From an uncultured Lachnospiraceae bacterium (GTDB taxonomy: Bacteria; Bacillota; Clostridia; Lachnospirales; Lachnospiraceae): a stretch of DNA of 26,658 nucleotides. The translations under genes were made by a program, and so were the position numbers. Location of the stretch: the NCBI GenBank assembly GCA_946549155.1, contig CAMNQN010000007.1, forward strand, positions 1-26,658, in the 5' to 3' direction. Under the pieces are notes generated by a model. The model was not told where the DNA came from. It saw nothing but the letters and a program-made list of their open reading frames with translations, and ran no database searches. Below are positions 22,782 through 26,658 of the stretch, one piece after another; within the stretch, counting starts at the first letter, position 1; each line of letters starts with the position of its first letter.

Positions 22782-24290
22782 CTACTCGGCGTTGTCACCA
22801 AACTGTGTGGCGTAGGTCATGATCTCTTCTTCCGTGGTGGCCCTCGGATCTACCTCTCCGGTAATCCGGCCGTTGCACATTACGATTACCCGGTCAGAAA
22901 TACCCATTACCTCCGGCATCTCGGAGGAGACGATGATCACACCTACTCCCCGCTTCTTCAATGCGTTGATAATCTGATAAATCTCTACCTTGGCCGCCAC
23001 ATCGATGCCGCGGGTGGGCTCGTCAAAGATCACCACTCTGGATTCTCTGGCCAGCCACTTCGCCACCACCACCTTCTGCTGGTTTCCTCCGGAAAGGCTT
23101 CCCGCCTCGATCTCCGGACCCGCCATCTTGATGGTCAGAGTGTTCTTGCCCTTTTCTATCATTTCATCTTCTGTCTTCTTGTTGACCTTACCGGACTTGC
23201 TGCAGATAATATCCAGGTTCGGCAAGGCGATATTGTCCCGGATGGACAGCTTCGTGCACAATCCCTCTTTTTTCCGGTCCTCAGGCGCCAGCACAATTCC
23301 CTGCCGGATGGCGTCCTCCGGGGCATTGATGGTGAGCGTCTTTCCATCCAGAACGATCTCTCCGGACTCCTTGGGATCCGCTCCGAAAATAGCCCGCATG
23401 GTCTCGGTACGCCCCGCGCCCACCAGACCGGAAAATCCCAGCACTTCTCCCTCATAAACCTCGAAGCTCACATCCCGCACCATTCTTCCGGCGTTCAGAT
23501 GCTTCACCTCCAGAATCTCTTTCCCTCTGGGGACAAAATCCCTGGGGAACTGATTCGTGATCTCACGGCCCACCATGTTGGCGATAATCTCATCCATGGT
23601 AAAGTCCGTAAACTTTCCTTCCGTAATGTATTTGCCGTCCCGCATGATCGTCACGCTGTCCACGATGTGATGCAGCTCCTGCAGACGGTGGCTGATATAA
23701 ACAATGGCGGTACCCATGGCCTTCAGTTCCCGAACGATCCGGAACATCTCCGTAATCTCCGCATTGGAAAGAGAGGAGGAGGGCTCATCCATCACCAGCA
23801 CTCTCGCATGAATCAGCAGGGCCTTGGCAATCTCCACCATCTGCTGGCGGCCTACGGGAAGATCCCCCACGGTAGCCTCCGGATCCAGATCCGTAATGCC
23901 CAGCTTCGCCAGCTGCTCCGCTGCCTGCCGGTTCATCTCCTTGCTGTCCAGGCGGCCGTTTTTCACAATCTCCCTGCCCAGGAACATGTTATTGGCCACA
24001 GTAAGGTGCTGGCACATATTCAGCTCCTGATGAATAATGGCGATACCCAGATCCTGGGCGCGCTTTGTGTCCAGATCCCCTTCGATCTTCTTGCCAAAGA
24101 CCTTCATCTCGCCTGAGTCTCTGGTATACACGCCTGAAAGGATCTTCATCAGGGTCGATTTGCCGGCGCCGTTCTCTCCCAGCAGGGCCATGACCTCGCC
24201 GGTTCTCAGTGTGAGCTGAACGTCATCGAGGGCTTTCACACCGGGGAAACTTTTATTGATGTGTTTCATCGAAACAGCTATCTCTCCCAT
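22782..24290 (-). CDS. Sugar ABC transporter ATP-binding protein (RbsA type, paralogue 2)
   Basis: This 502-residue double ABC domain protein has both active-site sets as usual for the RbsA/MglA family. Domain 1 has Walker A GENGAGKST (about 38-46) and Walker B VLVMDEPSSSLS. Domain 2 has the family-typical GLVGAGRTE, the LSGGNQQ signature and VVIFDEPTRGID. It aligns without gaps over long stretches with the ATPase at 8388-9899 (for example KSFPGVKALDDV and AIIHQELNMC). AGGAGG lies 4 bases before the ATG. It is the first gene of operon 2, and a promoter plus two palindromes lie upstream. Confidence 0.95.
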   Translation of the reverse strand: MGEIAVSMKHINKSFPGVKALDDVQLTLRTGEVMALLGENGAGKSTLMKILSGVYTRDSGEMKVFGKKIEGDLDTKRAQDLGIAIIHQELNMCQHLTVANNMFLGREIVKNGRLDSKEMNRQAAEQLAKLGITDLDPEATVGDLPVGRQQMVEIAKALLIHARVLVMDEPSSSLSNAEITEMFRIVRELKAMGTAIVYISHRLQELHHIVDSVTIMRDGKYITEGKFTDFTMDEIIANMVGREITNQFPRDFVPRGKEILEVKHLNAGRMVRDVSFEVYEGEVLGFSGLVGAGRTETMRAIFGADPKESGEIVLDGKTLTINAPEDAIRQGIVLAPEDRKKEGLCTKLSIRDNIALPNLDIICSKSGKVNKKTEDEMIEKGKNTLTIKMAGPEIEAGSLSGGNQQKVVVAKWLARESRVVIFDEPTRGIDVAAKVEIYQIINALKKRGVGVIIVSSEMPEVMGISDRVIVMCNGRITGEVDPRATTEEEIMTYATQFGDNAE

Positions 24291-24364
24291 AAAACCTCCT
24301 CTTTCTCTTTATCGGAATCATTACTTTATCCGTTTTTTTCATCCGACTCATTTATTTTTTCTAC

Positions 24365-24400
24365 ATTATATACAAGAGGAATTGGGATTTCACCTGAAAT
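24365..24400 (-). promoter_or_regulatory. Promoter and palindromic operator of importer operon 2
   Basis: On the minus strand a perfect TATAAT (24365-24370) stands about 75 bases before the ATG. The -35 position (24388-24393) is not TTGACA-like and lies inside the perfect inverted repeat ATTTCA-GG-TGAAAT (24387-24400). This repeats the layout of importer operon 1 (good -10, palindrome over the -35). An activator such as the NarL-type regulator is a plausible binder. Confidence 0.6.
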
Positions 24401-24417
24401 TTGTAAGGAAAATGATG

Positions 24418-24429
24418 TGACATTTGTCA
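24418..24429. promoter_or_regulatory. TGACA-TT-TGTCA inverted repeat upstream of importer operon 2
   Basis: A 12-base perfect palindrome lies about 50 bases upstream of the -10 box, beyond the palindrome at 24387. Spacing and symmetry suit a dimeric regulator. It is not similar in sequence to the other operator candidates. Confidence 0.4.
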
Positions 24430-24475
24430 TATTTTCAGCAGATTACCGAAGGCCCCGGAGAAATGCCACTGCAAC

Positions 24476-24530
24476 AAAAAAAGGAATTTGTCCCGTTTCT
24501 GGTACTATTCCAAAAACCAAAACAAATTCC
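24476..24530 (-). terminator. Intrinsic terminator after the ABC-ATPase gene
   Basis: On the minus strand GGAATTTGT (24530-24522) pairs perfectly with ACAAATTCC (24491-24483). Inside, TGGT pairs with ACCA. A run of seven T (24482-24476) follows. It lies about 90 bases after the stop at 24622. Together with the promoter and palindromes above, this accounts for the 331-base gap between the two genes. Confidence 0.75.
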
Positions 24531-24621
24531 ATTATCGTTATCTGAATCGGATCCTTCTCCGATATGAAAATTACTGGAACTGCTCCAGGGAAGGCACGTC
24601 AAACTGTGCCCCTGATAGAAA

Positions 24622-26430
24622 TTATCCTCTGAAACGGTTCAGGCAGGCATACAGTTCCTGGATCCTGGGCCTGGCCAGGCCGCAGGGAATGTAGGAAGAG
24701 CAGAAGGGCTCCCAGCCCTGGCTCTCCAGGCGGTTCATCAGCGTCTGCACCACCTGGCGCACCGTATGTCTGCCGTCCAGCGTCTGCTCCAGACCGGCCC
24801 GCAGCAGATAAGCCAGCGCGGTAGTCTGTTCGTTGTCCGTCAGCTGCTCCAGATAACGGACGTTGATATTCTCTTTCTCCAGGGAGAAGGATTCCAGGCC
24901 GAAGGATTTTACCTTCATGTGCTCGTGGGGACGGCCTCCCCGACCCCGGTAGGCTTCTCCGCCCTGACGGCCCCGGCCGCTGCTGCTTCCGCCTCCGGCC
25001 TGCACGCCAACGCTTTCTTCGGATAAGTCTGCTCTTCCCCGTGATCCGCTCTTTCCGTAAGCGGGCAGCACCCGCTTAAATTCCGGCACGGCAAATCCGG
25101 GCACCCGGGTCCTGGGGGCCGCGTGCTCCCTGCACAGCTCCTTTACCTGCGCGGTAATGTCCACCGGACGATAGCAGTCCATACAGAGAATCCAATCTGC
25201 AATATAGAAAAAAGCTCCGGAGCTGCCCGCCACCAGGATCGTGGAGATCCCGGCCTGCTCATACAGATCCCTGGCCCGCTCCAGGAAGGGCGTGATGGGC
25301 TCCTTCTCCCGGCGAATCACCTGCTGCATAAATTCATCCCGCACCATAAAGTTGGTGGCGGAGGTATCCTCGTCAATGAGAAACAGGCGAGAACCCGCCT
25401 CCATGCTCTCCACTACCCCTGCCGCCTGGGAGGTACTGCCGCTGGCATCCTCCGTGGTGAAGGACGTGGTATCTTTCTTATTGGGCAGATCGTTTATAAA
25501 TAAGGAAATGTCCACATTCCGCACGGACCGTCCGTCCTCCGCCCGCAGCTTCACCGCGGTATCCTCCGTCAGAACAAATTCCCTCCCGTCGCCGGAAATG
25601 TGATTGTAAACCCCCATCTGGATAGCCTCCAGCAGGGTCGATTTTCCGTGATAGCCACCGCCCACGATCAGGGTGATGCCCTCCGGCACCGCCATCCCTG
25701 TAATATCTCCCCGGTGGGGCAGATGGAAAGTGCGCTCCATAGATTTCGGAGATTCGAAGGGCACACTGCCCGTCATCGGCTTGTCCGAGACGCCGCTCTT
25801 TCTGGGCAGCACCGCGCCGTTAGCCACAAAGGCCACCAGCTTCTCCTCCCGCAGCAGCTTCCGCAGGGCCGTCTGATCCTCCGCCAGCCACACCGCCGCC
25901 TTCACCTTCTCCTGCTCCGGTTTAGCCAGTTGTCCGAAAAACAGGCTGCTGCCAATGCTGCGGGGCAGAAATTCAAACAAAATTTTCTCCAGCTCTCCGG
26001 CATTGATGGTGCGTCCAAAGGCCGGAAAGCCCGCGTGAAAGCGCACCGTAATACCCTTTTCCGTAATCTGGCAGGCACTGCGCTCCAGCACCTCCTGACC
26101 GCAGCGGCTGATGGAGAGCAGGCCGCTCTTTCCGGAACCCTTCGCCTTAAAATTGTACTGTTCAAACTGCTCCGACAGCCTCCGCACCAGATAATCCTGA
26201 AGGGCAATCCGGGAACAATCCTCTCTGTAATACTCCTGAGGAAACCTGGCCTCCCCATGGGAAACCTCCACATGAAGGCTGGAGGGGGACGCAAAGGGGT
26301 CTCCCTGCACATGATCGATCACCAGCACGTAATTCCGGAACCGGTAAGCTCCCGCCAGTGATTTGTACGCAGGATAGCTTTTGTGGTCGATGGAGCGCAG
26401 CAGGCTGCGCAGTTCTGTATCTGTTTTCAT
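24622..26430 (-). CDS. ABC-ATPase domain protein (PF09818/MRB1590-like) with RG-rich linker
   Basis: This 602-residue cytosolic protein belongs to the 'predicted ATPase of the ABC class' family, whose trypanosome member MRB1590 binds RNA. Order: an N-terminal domain containing the family's KGSGKSG loop (97-103), an ATPase core with Walker A GGGYHGKST (257-265), a signature-like segment DASGSTSQA (328-336) and Walker B RLFLIDEDTSATNF (348-361), then a linker rich in Gly, Arg and Ser (about 461-503, including GRGRQGGEAYRGRGGR), then a C-terminal domain. No transmembrane helix. AAGGAG lies 9 bases before the ATG. It has its own promoter and terminator, so it is not part of the importer operon. 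Its substrate and role in bacteria are not established. A nucleic-acid-related role is suggested by the linker and the homologue. Confidence 0.88.
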   Translation of the reverse strand: MKTDTELRSLLRSIDHKSYPAYKSLAGAYRFRNYVLVIDHVQGDPFASPSSLHVEVSHGEARFPQEYYREDCSRIALQDYLVRRLSEQFEQYNFKAKGSGKSGLLSISRCGQEVLERSACQITEKGITVRFHAGFPAFGRTINAGELEKILFEFLPRSIGSSLFFGQLAKPEQEKVKAAVWLAEDQTALRKLLREEKLVAFVANGAVLPRKSGVSDKPMTGSVPFESPKSMERTFHLPHRGDITGMAVPEGITLIVGGGYHGKSTLLEAIQMGVYNHISGDGREFVLTEDTAVKLRAEDGRSVRNVDISLFINDLPNKKDTTSFTTEDASGSTSQAAGVVESMEAGSRLFLIDEDTSATNFMVRDEFMQQVIRREKEPITPFLERARDLYEQAGISTILVAGSSGAFFYIADWILCMDCYRPVDITAQVKELCREHAAPRTRVPGFAVPEFKRVLPAYGKSGSRGRADLSEESVGVQAGGGSSSGRGRQGGEAYRGRGGRPHEHMKVKSFGLESFSLEKENINVRYLEQLTDNEQTTALAYLLRAGLEQTLDGRHTVRQVVQTLMNRLESQGWEPFCSSYIPCGLARPRIQELYACLNRFRG

Positions 26431-26512
26431 GATTTCTTACTCCTTGTTCTTTCTCATTTTTGCAGCTTAATACTTTTCCTGATTCGTTTCATTCCTTACT
26501 CTTCTTTTGTCC

Positions 26513-26541
26513 AGTATAGCACCGAACGCCGGGATTCGTAA
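26513..26541 (-). promoter_or_regulatory. Sigma-A promoter of the ABC-ATPase gene
   Basis: On the minus strand TATACT (26513-26518), with TG one base upstream (extended -10), stands 17 bases from TTACGA (26536-26541), a weak -35. The leader to the ATG at 26430 is about 75 bases. Confidence 0.55.
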
Positions 26542-26600
26542 ATAATCTAACGCAAAAAATCTCCGGCAATCCATACCACGGGTTACTGTTCAGGTGAATA

Positions 26601-26658
26601 TTCTTCGTGTTTTGTTAATTACCCGGACGCAGGAAGAGGCGGGCGTGCAGGGCCACAA
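26601..26658. repeat. Dispersed palindromic repeat, copy 3 (cut by window end)
   Basis: TTCTTCGTGTTTTGTTAATT followed by ACCCGGACGCAGGAAGAGGC matches the left arms of the copies at 5042 and 14331, including the preceding AATA. The right half, if present, lies beyond the window. It is upstream of the ABC-ATPase promoter. Confidence 0.75.

Noticed and set aside
22737..24116. A 459-codon open frame on the plus strand
   Set aside because: It is antisense to the intact, clearly recognised ATPase at 22782-24290. Its composition (many His, Arg, Leu) is typical of the complement of a coding frame, and it has no ribosome binding site or recognisable domain.
1..26658. Mobile elements, CRISPR arrays, tRNA or rRNA genes
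   Set aside because: No transposase or integrase frame, no regularly spaced repeats and no recognisable structural RNA was seen on either strand.

Overview
The window looks like chromosomal DNA of an anaerobic Gram-positive gut Firmicute, most likely a Lachnospiraceae-type Clostridium. Support for this: strong AGGAGG-type ribosome binding sites at nearly every gene, consensus sigma-A promoters, YesM/YesN two-component pairs, many ribose-type ABC importers, and stand-alone cytidylate-kinase-like and C-type-lectin proteins. Every gene except the first is on the minus strand. I see no rRNA, tRNA, CRISPR array, insertion sequence or phage gene.

Layout, left to right. (1) 226-1584, plus strand: a MATE efflux pump. 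(2) 1961-4866: cytidylate-kinase-like protein, secreted C-type-lectin protein, LacI-family repressor. (3) 5138-9899: a sugar import operon read as ATPase, permease, binding protein, phosphomannose-isomerase-like cupin. (4) 10035-14163: a sensory operon read as YesN-type regulator, YesM-type kinase, and a degenerate RbsA-like double ABC domain (pseudo-ATPase). (5) 14382-16082: thioredoxin and thioredoxin reductase behind a consensus promoter and a leader with two tiny ORFs and an intrinsic terminator. (6) 16133-20453: a second sensory operon read as membrane-anchored sugar-binding protein, NarX-like kinase, NarL-type regulator, membrane-anchored family-1 solute-binding protein. (7) 20669-24290: a second, paralogous sugar importer (ATPase, permease, binding protein) ending in an intrinsic terminator. 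(8) 24622-26430: a class-specific ABC-ATPase of the MRB1590 type with an RG-rich linker.

How it fits together. Two paralogous ribose-type importers each sit downstream of a private signalling operon, but the sensors differ. Module 2 has a membrane-anchored binding protein that could present sugar to a kinase without an extracellular domain, as XylFII-LytS does in clostridia. Module 1 has no such binding protein. Its kinase has only two membrane helices with almost nothing outside, and it is followed after 4 bases by an RbsA-like protein that has lost most nucleotide-handling residues. I infer that this pseudo-ATPase carries information between the importer and the kinase. This is the best candidate here for an undescribed system.

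The second main signal is the thioredoxin leader, where a 7-codon ORF ends on the first base of a 14-bp terminator stem, as expected of translation-dependent attenuation. Three copies of a dispersed palindromic repeat also lie in the window (5042, 14331, 26601). One of them supplies the last codons of trxB.
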